Below, one piece after another: positions 26,150-35,845 of a DNA stretch of 64,000 nt. The stretch's first letter is position 1. Every line of letters starts with the position of its first letter. The notes below the pieces were generated by a model. The model worked only from the letters and a program-made list of their open reading frames with translations, was not told where the DNA came from and did no database searches. This DNA comes from Oceanobacillus senegalensis (lineage in GTDB: Bacteria; Bacillota; Bacilli; Bacillales; Amphibacillaceae): assembly GCF_900176885.1 (NCBI RefSeq), contig NZ_LT839648.1, positions 4,191,359-4,255,358 on the forward strand, written 5' to 3'. The position numbers and the translations under genes were made by a program.

Positions 26150-27817
26150 ATGGTAATGAAATTTTCAAATACAAACCGAACGGAAATCAAGCAACAAATG
26201 AGGGAACAGGAGCTGGATATGCTTGTCATAGGTGGTGGTATCACGGGTGCCGGGATTGCTCTTGATGCGATTACGCGTGGGATGAAGGTTGCTGTAGTGG
26301 ATATGCAGGATTTTGCAGCTGGTACGTCTAGTCGTTCTACTAAATTAGTCCATGGTGGGTTGCGTTATTTAAAACAATTGGAAGTGAAAGTGGTAGCTGA
26401 GGTTGGGAAGGAACGTGCGATTGTCTATGAAAATGGTCCACATGTTACCACACCAGAATGGATGCTGTTACCTTTTTATAAAGGTGGGACATTTGGCCCG
26501 TTCACGACCAACATCGGTTTAATGATGTACGATTTCTTAGCTGGCGTGAAGAAAGGTGAACGCAGAAAAATGTTTAAAGCCGATGTAGCCTTAAACCGTG
26601 AACCATTATTGAAAAAAGAAGGGATGAAAGGGGCCGGTTACTATGTGGAATATAAAACCGATGATGCTCGGTTAACCCTTGAAGTGATGAAAAAAGCGGT
26701 AGAAAAAGGCGCATTAGCCCTAAACTATATGAAGGTGACCGACCTTGTTTATGAAAATGGCAAAGTGGTTGGCGTGAAAACGGAAGATCTAACGGATGGC
26801 TCGGTAGAAAACTTCCATGCGAAGAAAATTGTAAGTGCTGCTGGTCCGTGGGTGGATACGTTACGTGACATCGATGGTTCGAAAAAAGGAAAAAGATTGC
26901 AGCTTACGAAAGGGATTCACCTTGTATTCGATGGGGAACGGTTCCCATTGAAGCAGGCGGTTTACTTCGATACTCCGGACGGTCGTATGGTATTTGCTAT
27001 TCCGCGTGAAGGGAAAACTTACGTAGGAACAACGGATACCGTTTATACAGGCGATATTGCCCATCCGCAAATGACGGTAGAAGATAGGGATTATGTGATA
27101 AAAGCCATTAATTATATGTTCCCAAGTGTGAAAATTACCGCGGATGATGTGGAGTCAAGCTGGGCAGGATTACGACCATTAATTTATGAAGAAGGAAAAT
27201 CCGCTTCTGAAATTTCCCGTAAAGATGAGATTTTCGTATCGGATACTGGCTTCATTTCCATTGCTGGTGGGAAATTAACAGGATACCGTAAAATGGCAGA
27301 AAGTATTGTGGACTTAGTTGCCACACAGCTCAAGGAAGAGGAAGGTAGAAACTTCCCAGGAACCCTTACGATTAATATTCCGATTTCTGGAGGAGATGTA
27401 GGTGGATCAGAAGGCTTCCAGAAACTTTTAATAGATAAAACCAAAGAAGGGAAAGCAATCGGATTACCAGAAGCACAAGCAAGAGATCTCGTACAACGTT
27501 ATGGTTCAAATATTGATACGGTTTATAACATGTACAAAGAAAATATAGAAGTTGCAGAAGCGGAAAACATCGACCCAGTCGTATTGGCGATGTTACGCTA
27601 TTCGATAGATCATGAGCTTGCATACAAGCCGGTGGACTTCTTCATCCGCCGTACTGGTGCCTTATTCTTCCACATCCATTGGGTCCATGAACACAAAGAA
27701 CCTGTCATTGCCTACATGGCGAAAGTATTCGAATGGACAGAAGAACAAACCAAAGCATACACAAAAGAATTAGATCAACTATTGTATGAAGCAGTCACCC
27801 CAATTGCTGGAGAGTAA
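26150..27817 (+). CDS. glpD: Aerobic glycerol-3-phosphate dehydrogenase
   Basis: The 555-residue product is FAD-dependent GlpD. The Rossmann FAD site LDMLVIGGGITGAGIALDAITRG and FAAGTSSRSTKLVHGGLRYL are near the N-terminus, with KIVSAAGPWVD and SIAGGKLTGYRKMAESIV later. It oxidises glycerol-3-phosphate to dihydroxyacetone phosphate at the membrane and feeds electrons to quinone. The ATG at 26150 is preferred: it follows AAGAAGGG and gives the family's usual length; the 30 extra upstream residues cover the terminator leader. Alternative ATG at 26156. Confidence 0.96.
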   Translation: MVMKFSNTNRTEIKQQMREQELDMLVIGGGITGAGIALDAITRGMKVAVVDMQDFAAGTSSRSTKLVHGGLRYLKQLEVKVVAEVGKERAIVYENGPHVTTPEWMLLPFYKGGTFGPFTTNIGLMMYDFLAGVKKGERRKMFKADVALNREPLLKKEGMKGAGYYVEYKTDDARLTLEVMKKAVEKGALALNYMKVTDLVYENGKVVGVKTEDLTDGSVENFHAKKIVSAAGPWVDTLRDIDGSKKGKRLQLTKGIHLVFDGERFPLKQAVYFDTPDGRMVFAIPREGKTYVGTTDTVYTGDIAHPQMTVEDRDYVIKAINYMFPSVKITADDVESSWAGLRPLIYEEGKSASEISRKDEIFVSDTGFISIAGGKLTGYRKMAESIVDLVATQLKEEEGRNFPGTLTINIPISGGDVGGSEGFQKLLIDKTKEGKAIGLPEAQARDLVQRYGSNIDTVYNMYKENIEVAEAENIDPVVLAMLRYSIDHELAYKPVDFFIRRTGALFFHIHWVHEHKEPVIAYMAKVFEWTEEQTKAYTKELDQLLYEAVTPIAGE

Positions 27818-27876
27818 ATCACAGAGGGGGAAGGGTTCGTGCTGCAAATAGTTCGTACACAAAGGTTATTCCAAAT

Positions 27877-27893
27877 AGATCAAACGTTTGTTT
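27877..27893. repeat. AGATCAAACGTTTGTTT motif, copy 1
   Basis: This 17-base sequence recurs exactly at 63809-63825. It contains the palindrome CAAACGTTTG. The gap after glpD (27818-28122) otherwise holds only the short repeat at 28034. Confidence 0.5.
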
Positions 27894-28033
27894 AATGAAT
27901 TTGGGATGGAGAGCCAGCGCTTGTGTTTTTTTAGAAGTGGATGGATAGAAGGATTTTAGCCTTTCATATCGAATACAAGATAGGATGGAACCATATCTTT
28001 AAGTGTATAGAGTGATCTAGTTTGTAAGCCTCA

Positions 28034-28086
28034 TTTATCGTAGGTTAAGGGGCAGTAACCCCCACACTGATTGACGATTCACTTTA
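28034..28086 (+). repeat. Short intergenic repeat (GGTTAAGGGGCAGTAACCCCC type)
   Basis: tttatcgtaggttaagggg, a short hairpin, then tgattgacgattcactt. Related sequences occur at 50370-50655 and weakly at 57909-57955. It lies in the glpD-bstA gap. Confidence 0.55.
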
Positions 28087-28122
28087 GGCAAACATAATGA
28101 ATAGGGAAAAGGGGATTGAAAA

Positions 28123-28632
28123 ATGGATGTAAAATACCCAATTGGGAAACTACAAGTTCCTGAAAAAGTAACATTAGAACATGTTCAAGAATGGCTAAAG
28201 GAAATAGAAACGTACACGACTCGATTAAGAGAAACAGTTGATTCATTAGGGGAAGAGGAATTAAGTAAAACGTATCGCGAAGGTAGCATGAATGTTCGTC
28301 AACTTGTTCATCACATTGCAGATTCACAGTTGAACATGTATCAACGTTTGAAGCTGGCTTTAACAGATGACCACCCAACCGTACCCGCTTTTGATCAAGA
28401 TAAGTGGGCCATTCAACCTGATACAGAGCTTCCTGTAGAAAGTTCCATTAAAATGTTAGAAGGGATAAATGAGCGCATCGTATCTTTAGGTCATCATTTA
28501 ACAGAGGAACAATTAGACCGTGCCTTTATCCATGAGAATAACGGAAAAATAACTGTTGCAACAAAAGTGGCTAAGTTAGCCTGGCATGAAGAGCATCACT
28601 TAGCCCATATCAAAAATGCATTATCAATTTAA
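28123..28632 (+). CDS. bstA: DinB/YfiT-type bacillithiol transferase
   Basis: This 169-residue protein has the DinB four-helix fold and the YfiT pattern: YPIGKLQVPEKVT at the N-terminus, the metal-binding His in NVRQLVHHIADSQLN, and the final KLAWHEEHHLAHIKNAL with two further ligand histidines. YfiT/BstA enzymes attach bacillithiol to electrophiles and antibiotics in Bacillaceae. The ATG follows GGGGATTG. It stands alone and ends at a shared bidirectional terminator. The bacillithiol role is known for the family; the substrate here is unknown. Confidence 0.88.
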   Translation: MDVKYPIGKLQVPEKVTLEHVQEWLKEIETYTTRLRETVDSLGEEELSKTYREGSMNVRQLVHHIADSQLNMYQRLKLALTDDHPTVPAFDQDKWAIQPDTELPVESSIKMLEGINERIVSLGHHLTEEQLDRAFIHENNGKITVATKVAKLAWHEEHHLAHIKNALSI

Positions 28633-28637
28633 TGCGA

Positions 28638-28668
28638 AAATGGCTTATCGAACCTCGATAAGCCATTT
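28638..28668. terminator. Bidirectional terminator between bstA and the MFS gene
   Basis: AAATGGCTTATCGA/TCGATAAGCCATTT, a 14-bp perfect stem with a three-base loop, lies between two convergent stop codons and ends in T on both strands. Confidence 0.85.
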
Positions 28669-28680
28669 CTGTTAAACAGT

Positions 28681-30159
28681 TTATTTATCCTCTTCCGTAT
28701 CCTCAATTTTTTCCTGTATCTTTTGTTCTTCTTCTCTCCACCATAGCTCTTGATCTGTTTCTTTTATAACTTCTTTGACTTCATGCTCATCCGTCACTGC
28801 AGGTGGGGAACCCCTAAGTGGTTTGCCGGATGTATTTTTCAGAAATAAAGAAACCACCACAATACCTATGAGCGAAGCTACTATTAGATAGTACGCCGGT
28901 ATTAACTCGCTGGCCGTAACGCTGATTAAGTAGGAAATCAGTAAAGGAGTCGTTCCTCCAAATACAGACGCGGAAATATTGTAGGCAATAGCCAATCCTC
29001 CATACCTGACTTCCGTAAAAAATAGGGATGGTAATTGGGAAGTCATCGTACCTTTTATAGACGACAAAAGCGTTCCTAAAATCAACAATCCAAAGAATAC
29101 AAGCCAATTATTCCCACTTCCGATTAATAAAAACGATGGAACCGCCAACAAAATAATACTTATCAAACTCACTTGAATGATTCGTTTATTCCCGACTCTG
29201 TCACCCAAATAACCTATAGTTAATACAATCGGTATCATGATAAACATTACAATCAAAATTAACAGGAGTCCTTTTGTCTCTCCATATCCTAAAACCGCTG
29301 TTAAGTGGGAAGGCATGTAGGTTAGGACGGTATAATCGATTACATTATAGAAGAAAACTAAAATTAAACACATTAATAGTGAACGTCGATGAAACTGAAA
29401 CAATTCTTTCATAGAGACATGCGGTCTTTTTTCCATCTCTTTCGTTTTCTCTTCCATCGCTGCGAAGGCAGGGGATTCCTCTAGGTGGCTTCGGAGATAC
29501 AGTCCTATGATTCCAATTGGGCCGGCAATTAGAAATGGAACTCTCCATCCCCAATCATACATCGTTTCTGATCCCAAAATATAGGTAAGTAACGTAACTA
29601 GTCCTGCCCCAAAAATATAACCGACTAATGTTCCTACTTCCAACCCACTTGCCATAAAACCACGTTTTTTATCCGGGGTAGATTCTGCAATAAAGGTCAT
29701 TGCACCAGCATATTCACCCCCCGTAGAAAACCCCTGTACCAACCTAGCAATAAGCAATAGAATTGGTGCAGTGATTCCAATAGAGGCATAACTTGGGATT
29801 AATCCGATACTGAACGTTGCAACAGCCATCATAATCAATGTGATAGCTAAAATCTTTTTTCGTCCCAATCGGTCACCCAACATTCCAAAGAACATCCCGC
29901 CAATTGGCCGAACAAGAAAGGCAACGGCAAACGTACCAAAACTAAAAACCAATTGAGCAGAATCACTGACACCAGAATAAAACACATGCCCTATGATCAC
30001 AACTAAATAAGAATAAATTCCAAAATCAAACCATTCCATGGCATTACCCAATGCGGTGGTCACCACAGATTTTTTTGCTAAATCAGTGTCAATGACTGTT
30101 ACATCGTCCTCACGAAGCTTGCGTTTTTTACGTTTTCTTTTATCTTTTTTCTGAGCCAC
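28681..30159 (-). CDS. MFS transporter, metabolite:H+ symporter (ProP-like) family
   Basis: A 492-residue, 12-helix transporter. ALGNAMEWFDFGIYSYL opens the first helix as in ProP and related symporters; GMLGDRLGRKKIL is the MFS loop 2-3 motif, and RLVQGFSTGGEYAGAMTFIAES marks helix 5 of the MHS family. A strongly basic N-terminal tail and an acidic C-terminal tail rich in Glu resemble ProP-type osmosensing carriers. It probably imports proline or betaine; citrate or other substrates are possible. The ATG follows GGAGGT. Confidence 0.88.
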   Translation of the reverse strand: MAQKKDKRKRKKRKLREDDVTVIDTDLAKKSVVTTALGNAMEWFDFGIYSYLVVIIGHVFYSGVSDSAQLVFSFGTFAVAFLVRPIGGMFFGMLGDRLGRKKILAITLIMMAVATFSIGLIPSYASIGITAPILLLIARLVQGFSTGGEYAGAMTFIAESTPDKKRGFMASGLEVGTLVGYIFGAGLVTLLTYILGSETMYDWGWRVPFLIAGPIGIIGLYLRSHLEESPAFAAMEEKTKEMEKRPHVSMKELFQFHRRSLLMCLILVFFYNVIDYTVLTYMPSHLTAVLGYGETKGLLLILIVMFIMIPIVLTIGYLGDRVGNKRIIQVSLISIILLAVPSFLLIGSGNNWLVFFGLLILGTLLSSIKGTMTSQLPSLFFTEVRYGGLAIAYNISASVFGGTTPLLISYLISVTASELIPAYYLIVASLIGIVVVSLFLKNTSGKPLRGSPPAVTDEHEVKEVIKETDQELWWREEEQKIQEKIEDTEEDK

Positions 30160-30370
30160 TATTAGATACCTCCTCTTTACTTAGATATTCCCTTGACGGT
30201 TGTAAATATTCGTTACCCAACTCTATATTTGGATGTAAACAACTATCTTTTTTAGCTGTATGCAAACGGGCACTGGAAGGGTATATAAAAGCTTAGAAGG
30301 AATAAACCTCCCCTTTCCCTAATATGTATAGGAATGTGTGATGAATAGTACGCAAAGGATGGAGGTTATT

Positions 30371-32437
30371 ATGGATAACGAAAAATCATCTTCAAGAAAA
30401 AATTCTGGTGACAAGAAAGATGAACAGCTTGAAAACTATCGTCATAAAAACACAGGTCCCGGGAAGAAGATGACCGATGATAATGGTACAAGAGTTTCCA
30501 ATGATCGAACCTCTTTAAGAGCGGGAAGGCGCGGTCCAGCACTTCTTCAAGACTTTCATTTTTACAAAAAACAGACGCACTTTGATCGGGAAAGAATACC
30601 GGAAAAAGTGGTTCATGCAAGAGGTTTTAATGTGTATGGGGAATTTGAGGCCTATCAATCAATGAAACATGTGACACGAACGCATTTCCTTGGCGAGGCG
30701 GGCCGAAAAACTCCCGTAAATGTACGTTTTTCCACATTCCAAGGAAGCAAAGGATCCAAAGACACGGCTGTAGATATTCGAGGATTTGCAACCAAGTTCT
30801 ACACACAAGAAGGGAATTACGATTTGTTATCCCTGCAATTCCCCGTATTTATTGTCGCGGATGGAATGAAATTTATGGATGTCGTTCATGCTGCAAAACC
30901 AAATCCACGCAATGAAATACCACAAGCCACAACGGCACATGATAATTTTTGGGACTATATCGCCAATAATCAGGAAAGCGCACATATGGTGATGTGGTTG
31001 ATGTCCATGCGTGGCCGTCCTCGAAGTTGGCGGATGATGGCAGGCTGGCCGATTAATACATTTTTGTTTGTGAATGAACAAGGAAAAGGCACTTTTGTCC
31101 GGTTTAAATGGATTCCTAAGCTGGGTGTTCATTCTTTGTTACTTGATGAAGCCAATGTCATCGGAGGGGTCGATCCCGACTTCCATCGCCGGGATATAAT
31201 AGAAGCCATACAAAAAGGTTATTATCCGGAATATGAACTAGGTGTCCAGATGATTGCGATGGAAGACGAATTTAAGTATGATTTTGATGTCTTAGATAAT
31301 ACGAAACTTTGGCCAGAAGAAGTGATCCCTATGGAAGTAGTCGGTAAGATGACGCTAAACCGGCTCGTCGATAATTTTTTTGCGGAGGGAGAACAATCTG
31401 CCTTTGACCCTGCGAATGTCGTTCCAGGAATCGACTTTACCAATGACCCTGTTTTACAGACACGAGCCATTGCATATCGGGATACCGAATTGCACCGTCA
31501 TCATTCGGCTAATTTTGAAGAATTACCAGTTAATAAACCGATTGTCGAAACGGATTATAACTTGAGGGACAGTTATTTAAGGTACAGGATTGATGTGGAT
31601 TCTGTCCATTATCATAATAATTCATTAGCTGGAAACACACCATCTGAAGCAACACCGGAAGAAGGCGGCTATGTTCATTATCCGGAGGAAGTAGAAGGTC
31701 AAATGACAAGAGATGTCCCAAGTGACTCCTTTACCGATTTCTTTTCCCAACCTAGAATGTTTTGGAACAGTTTATCATCCATTGAGAGACAGGACCTCAA
31801 AGAATGCCTTACGTATCATCTTCAGTATGTTAAAAGTAAATCAGTCAGACAGCAAAATGTTGATATGTGGGCAAATGTAGATATCGGTTTGGCAACGGTT
31901 TTAGCAGAGAAATTAGGAGTAAATCCTCCTAAAGGATCCCATGTACCGGTTGAAGCCAGTTACCCTTCCCTTAGCCAATTAAATACACCACATGTAGCTA
32001 CTACGCAAAAAGTAGGGGTTCTCATTGGTAATGGGTTTAATGGTAGGGAAGTAAAAAATATGTTGAACACTTTCAAACAAAAAGGGGTATTTATGGATGT
32101 TATTAGTGAACACCTTGGCTTTGTTACCGGATCAGATGGTACGAAAATAGAGGTAAACGAAACGTTTCTAACTAAATATCCTGTTTTATATGATTCCCTT
32201 TACGTTGTTGGTGGAAAAGCTCAGAATCAAGCAAGGTTCATGCAAGACGTACAGGAATTTGTTTTTAAGGCCTATAAACACTTTAAACCAATTGGTGTTG
32301 CAACAACTGGCCAATCGTTTATCTTAACATCTAAAGATAATAACCTAGCGGGCGTTGTTTTTGCAGAAAATAACCCCAATTTTGAGCAAGATTTTATCAC
32401 TGCTATAGGTAAACAGCGTTTTTGGAATCGAACGTAA
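30371..32437 (+). CDS. katE: Large-subunit catalase (KatE/HPII type)
   Basis: The 688-residue product is a clade-2 catalase. The heme-distal His lies in VVHARGFNVYGEFEAYQ, the distal Asn in FWDYIANNQESAHM, and the proximal Tyr in TRAIAYRDTELHRH. The C-terminal 150 residues (QKVGVLIGNGFNGREVKNML onward) form the flavodoxin/DJ-1-like domain of large catalases. The start at 30371 has GGAGG upstream; an ATG 33 bases earlier is rejected. GGGTAT at 30279 with gtatgc 15 bases before it is a weak sigma-B-like promoter, which would fit general stress control. A second such catalase is at 37728. Confidence 0.95.
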   Translation: MDNEKSSSRKNSGDKKDEQLENYRHKNTGPGKKMTDDNGTRVSNDRTSLRAGRRGPALLQDFHFYKKQTHFDRERIPEKVVHARGFNVYGEFEAYQSMKHVTRTHFLGEAGRKTPVNVRFSTFQGSKGSKDTAVDIRGFATKFYTQEGNYDLLSLQFPVFIVADGMKFMDVVHAAKPNPRNEIPQATTAHDNFWDYIANNQESAHMVMWLMSMRGRPRSWRMMAGWPINTFLFVNEQGKGTFVRFKWIPKLGVHSLLLDEANVIGGVDPDFHRRDIIEAIQKGYYPEYELGVQMIAMEDEFKYDFDVLDNTKLWPEEVIPMEVVGKMTLNRLVDNFFAEGEQSAFDPANVVPGIDFTNDPVLQTRAIAYRDTELHRHHSANFEELPVNKPIVETDYNLRDSYLRYRIDVDSVHYHNNSLAGNTPSEATPEEGGYVHYPEEVEGQMTRDVPSDSFTDFFSQPRMFWNSLSSIERQDLKECLTYHLQYVKSKSVRQQNVDMWANVDIGLATVLAEKLGVNPPKGSHVPVEASYPSLSQLNTPHVATTQKVGVLIGNGFNGREVKNMLNTFKQKGVFMDVISEHLGFVTGSDGTKIEVNETFLTKYPVLYDSLYVVGGKAQNQARFMQDVQEFVFKAYKHFKPIGVATTGQSFILTSKDNNLAGVVFAENNPNFEQDFITAIGKQRFWNRT

Positions 32438-32473
32438 TTTCTTTGCTTATTGAAAAACAGACAACGAACATAC

Positions 32474-32509
32474 AACACACACTATTTCTTCGCAGAAGTA
32501 GTGTGTGTT
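32474..32509. terminator. Hairpin after katE
   Basis: AACACACACTA/TAGTGTGTGTT with inner pairing TTTCT...AGAAG. The following T-run on the plus strand is short (TTGTT). Confidence 0.55.
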
Positions 32510-32622
32510 TGTTGGTATAATGGTTAAATGATTTTTAGGATGCTAAATTATTAAGTCAGAATGGTATTGTAGTTGACAGTTTCCAAACAATTATCAATAA
32601 TTTAGCTATAATTACTAAACAA

Positions 32623-32718
32623 AATAGGTGATGGAGTTCACCATAAACCGCCCGTATGAGGCTGATGACTCCTGCCAAAGATAAAAGGGATACCTATGTC
32701 TTTTGGCAGGAGTCCTTT
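32623..32718 (+). promoter_or_regulatory. Fluoride (crcB) riboswitch with terminator
   Basis: GGTGATGGAGTTCACC, then AACCGCC, then GAGGCTGATGACTCCT is the fluoride aptamer core. The 3' part GACTCCTGCCAAAG pairs with CTTTTGGCAGGAGTC followed by CTTTTATTTTTTT, an alternative terminator. Fluoride binding prevents termination in known examples. TATAAT at 32607 may be the -10. The two genes downstream are crcB fluoride exporters, the canonical targets. Confidence 0.96.
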
Positions 32719-32755
32719 TATTTTTTTACAACTGAAAAACAGAGGGGTAATTTAA

Positions 32756-33142
32756 ATGAATTTATTATTAGTGATGACTGGTGGTTTTTTTGGAGCTATA
32801 TGTAGATTTACTTTGGGTGAATGGATATATACAAACAACGGATTTCCTTTAGGTACCTTTTTAATCAACCTCATTGGATGTTTTATTCTAGGGTGGTTTC
32901 TAACATTCGTTAGCCAAAATAAAAAAATAAGACCTGAGTATACTCTGCTAATTGGAACAGGATTTATCGGTTCTTTTACAACTTTTTCAACCTTTTCGGT
33001 AGAGACTCTTAACTTATTCCAGGAAGGTCTTATATTTATGGGGATACTCTATGTGTTGGCTACCACAGTGTCAGGGTTAGTGCTGGCATATGTAGGTCGC
33101 AAATTAGCTTTATCAAGAGAAAGGGAAGGTGATGTAATGTGA
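32756..33142 (+). CDS. crcB: Fluoride channel CrcB/Fluc, subunit 1
   Basis: This 128-residue four-helix protein has the Fluc pattern: GGFFGAICRFTLGEWIY, FPLGTFLINLIGCFILGWF (pore Asn) and GTGFIGSFTTFSTFSVE with the conserved Phe-box residues. Fluc channels are dual-topology dimers that export fluoride. Start ATG after GAGGGG. It overlaps the second crcB by four bases. In heterodimeric systems each gene gives one orientation. Confidence 0.95.
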   Translation: MNLLLVMTGGFFGAICRFTLGEWIYTNNGFPLGTFLINLIGCFILGWFLTFVSQNKKIRPEYTLLIGTGFIGSFTTFSTFSVETLNLFQEGLIFMGILYVLATTVSGLVLAYVGRKLALSREREGDVM

Positions 33143-33498
33143 TATGGGTTATAGGAATAGGTGGTTCTTTAGGTGGCGCAGCTAGATTTATAGTAGGAAA
33201 CTTGATTAGTAAAGGAGCACAAAAATCACATACCTTTCCAATGGGGACTTGGATAATAAATATCACTGGTTCATTTTTACTTGGATTAATTACTCACCTT
33301 CACCTTTCGAATCATATTAGCGAGTGGTTATGGCTTTTTGGTGGTGTAGGTTTTTGTGGTGCATTTACAACTTTCTCAACCTTTGGGAATGAAACCATAA
33401 CTCTAATACAATTAAATAAAATTAAATTAGCTACCATATATGTCGTTACATCAATTGTAGTAGGTATTATTTCAGCAATGATTGGTTTTTACATTTAG
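33139..33498 (+). CDS. crcB: Fluoride channel CrcB/Fluc, subunit 2
   Basis: A 119-residue Fluc protein with GIGGSLGGAARFIVGNLI, FPMGTWIINITGSFLLGL and GVGFCGAFTTFSTFGNE. It starts at GTG overlapping the previous stop (ATGTGA), implying coupling. It is a paralog of the upstream gene, and the pair probably forms a heterodimer of opposite topologies. Confidence 0.94.
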   Translation: MIWVIGIGGSLGGAARFIVGNLISKGAQKSHTFPMGTWIINITGSFLLGLITHLHLSNHISEWLWLFGGVGFCGAFTTFSTFGNETITLIQLNKIKLATIYVVTSIVVGIISAMIGFYI

Positions 33499-33655
33499 AA
33501 TATGTGAATAGGTCAATTAAGTAAGAAGGGCAATCACCCCTTGTGCTAACTGGTTCTTTTCTTCCAGAAGCCAATGGCACCCTTTTTATTAGCAGATTAG
33601 TGAAACAGTACAGATTGTAACATTAAATAAAAACACGACATAAGGAGGAGATTTG

Positions 33656-33859
33656 ATGACATCTTGGGTTTCTTGGGTAGCTGTGGGACTTATAGTATCT
33701 GTATTAATTTATGCGTTTTTTAGCTTATATTTAAAGAAACCGATTGCAGCTGCTTTCCATATTGTTTTGGGGATTTTGTCACTTCCTTCAATTGGATTAT
33801 ATGTGGATAAACAAACCTGTTATATTGAATATTTTAAACACTCTAGCCAACATTATTAA
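33656..33859 (+). CDS. Small membrane protein, unknown
   Basis: I do not recognise this 67-residue protein. Two hydrophobic helices (WVAVGLIVSVLIYAFFSLYL and AAFHIVLGILSLPSIGLYV) precede a polar tail. The ATG is well placed after AAGGAGGAG, which supports a real gene. A GC-poor region with gene remnants follows. Confidence 0.65.
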   Translation: MTSWVSWVAVGLIVSVLIYAFFSLYLKKPIAAAFHIVLGILSLPSIGLYVDKQTCYIEYFKHSSQHY

Positions 33860-33892
33860 ACTATCCTCAACCTATCATGGGGATAGTTTTAA

Positions 33893-34231
<339 letters not shown>

Positions 34232-34505
34232 ATGATAATTTCCTCAGTAATTTCAAATTAAGTATTCAATCATTATCGAATATCTTATAGAATAAAAGAG
34301 AATGTGATGGAAGTTGCCCTTGTTCTTTACAGTGGTAGAGAATGACCAGAATTAGAATTAAATGAATAACATCATGACTATGGATTATGGTTATGATGTT
34401 ATTTTGTTATATAGGTGAAAGAATACACGTAAACAAACTGGTGCGGTACTTGAACAAGCGTATAAAGTATATCCAGTTATTTCTTGAATGGAAGGAGGAG
34501 AAAAA

Positions 34506-34787
34506 ATGGGAACGTTGCTTGATTTACTTGGTTCAATAGGAACGTTAGTAATTTCTTCTATGAAGGATGTTACGGAAGAGGAAATTGAAAAAAACATTGA
34601 ATTCTTAAAAAAATATCAATGGTTCCAGGATTACCTGGATAATGAAGAATATAAGCATCTAATCCATGAAAATAATAATGTGCGGAACACCATTGGAAAA
34701 CTTGATACATATAAAATGGTGAAAAATTCCTATCAACAAAAGTGGAGAAGGAAAATATTCAAATCGTTACTTAAAAATCTACGATAG
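34506..34787 (+). CDS. Hypothetical protein
   Basis: I do not recognise this 93-residue protein. The ATG at 34506 follows GGAAGGAGGAG closely; an ATG 18 bases upstream overlaps the ribosome-binding site and is rejected. It begins MGTLLDLLGSIGTLVISS, a short hydrophobic stretch, then becomes charged and helical with EEEIEKNIEFLKKYQWFQDY and a basic C-terminus (KWRRKIFKSLLKNLR). It may be a small membrane-peripheral protein. No partner gene is evident. Confidence 0.6.
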   Translation: MGTLLDLLGSIGTLVISSMKDVTEEEIEKNIEFLKKYQWFQDYLDNEEYKHLIHENNNVRNTIGKLDTYKMVKNSYQQKWRRKIFKSLLKNLR

Positions 34788-34846
34788 TGTATTGATTTAT
34801 CGAAGCAGGCTTTCATTTTCTTTTATTTATATGGCTGGTACGTGAA

Positions 34847-35204
34847 ATGTTTACTCATACAGAATATCCTTTTATGTATTACTTTCTAGTACCTTTTTCA
34901 ATATTTAATCTTGTAGTTATCTTTATCCATTTTAAGTTTAAGATAGCAGAAGGTTCAAATCCTTTTATTTGCACTTATGATTTACAAAAAGGAAATGGAC
35001 CATAAACAAATGGATTGTATGAAGTTTAAACGTGTTGGTTGGGGAAAGAAAAGTGTTACTGTAAAAAGCAATAAAGGTTTTAATTTGCGAATTTCTAATT
35101 TTTATCCAGAACGAATTTATAATGATTTGATTGACTTTGCAAGTAAGTATGGAATACCTATTTCTAAGAAAAAGGATTATTTATTATTAGAAAAACGAAA
35201 ATGA
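34847..35204 (+). pseudogene. Frameshifted small membrane protein with PH-like C-terminus
   Basis: One frame from 34847 gives a membrane segment (FMYYFLVPFSIFNLVVIFIH) and continues to a stop near 35015. A second frame from 34977 continues with CMKFKRVGWGKKSVTVKSNK and ends DYLLLEKRK, resembling the bacterial PH-like or YdbT-type fold in many small Bacillus membrane proteins. The two frames overlap and join into one plausible protein with a single frameshift near 34990. Family assignment is tentative. Confidence 0.45.
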
Positions 35205-35845
35205 TGTTTTCATTGTGGATCTACGTCCATATTTCAGACACAAAATAGTTACATTTAAAAATACCTTCTAAATTGTACTATTATTTAACCTTTCGAGGCT
35301 TGACATGGACGCCTCGAAAGGCATGATTTCGATGCCTGGAAGCCGGCTATATTAAAAACAATACTAGCATGCTACTGGAGGCTATCATACCCACCACTCC
35401 ATGTAAAGCCCCGTGCAGGGAATTGTCTGTTGTGCAATGCCATCCCTCCTATATTTTTCTTTACTGTGTTGGTCTAAACTTCTTAGAACGAATATTAGCC
35501 TATTTCATCTTACTTCGTTGAGAAGAAAGTCAAAAATATTCTACAACGTTGAAATGCATGATAATATAAGCACATGTTCCTTATTCCATATTGGTTAGAA
35601 TGGGGAGTATAGTGAAGCTAAGGGTACAACCTTTCTAAACTGGGAAAACGACCAGGATAGCAACAAACATTGAACCAATTGTAGATATTACAATTACCCC
35701 ATAATCACCGGGGGTATACTTTAGTGTAAATACCAGTTTATTCATTTAAAGTCATGTATATATATTTACATACGAAGATAATCCAGATTGTCTAATGTGT
35801 TTCATAATTTAATAGAAGTAATATTATTGCTAAAGAAGTTAGAAA
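35205..35845. other. Intergenic stretch with degraded coding traces
   Basis: No intact gene was seen. On the minus strand two short membrane-like fragments can be read, one near 35345-35415 (GALHGVVGMIASSSMLVLF) and one near 35635-35710 (DYGVIVISTIGSMFVAILVV), each ending in a stop and in no connected frame. A hairpin TTCGAGGC/GCCTCGAA is near 35297-35319. These look like decayed genes, but no family could be assigned. Confidence 0.35.

Noticed and set aside
32573-32612. TTGACA paired with TATAAT as the crcB promoter
   Set aside because: The spacing is 28 bases; only the TATAAT box is plausible and its true -35 is unclear.
35640-35845. Vitamin riboswitch upstream of the ECF S component
   Set aside because: I found no conserved motif of the TPP, FMN, cobalamin, purine or preQ1 classes, though an unknown element cannot be excluded.
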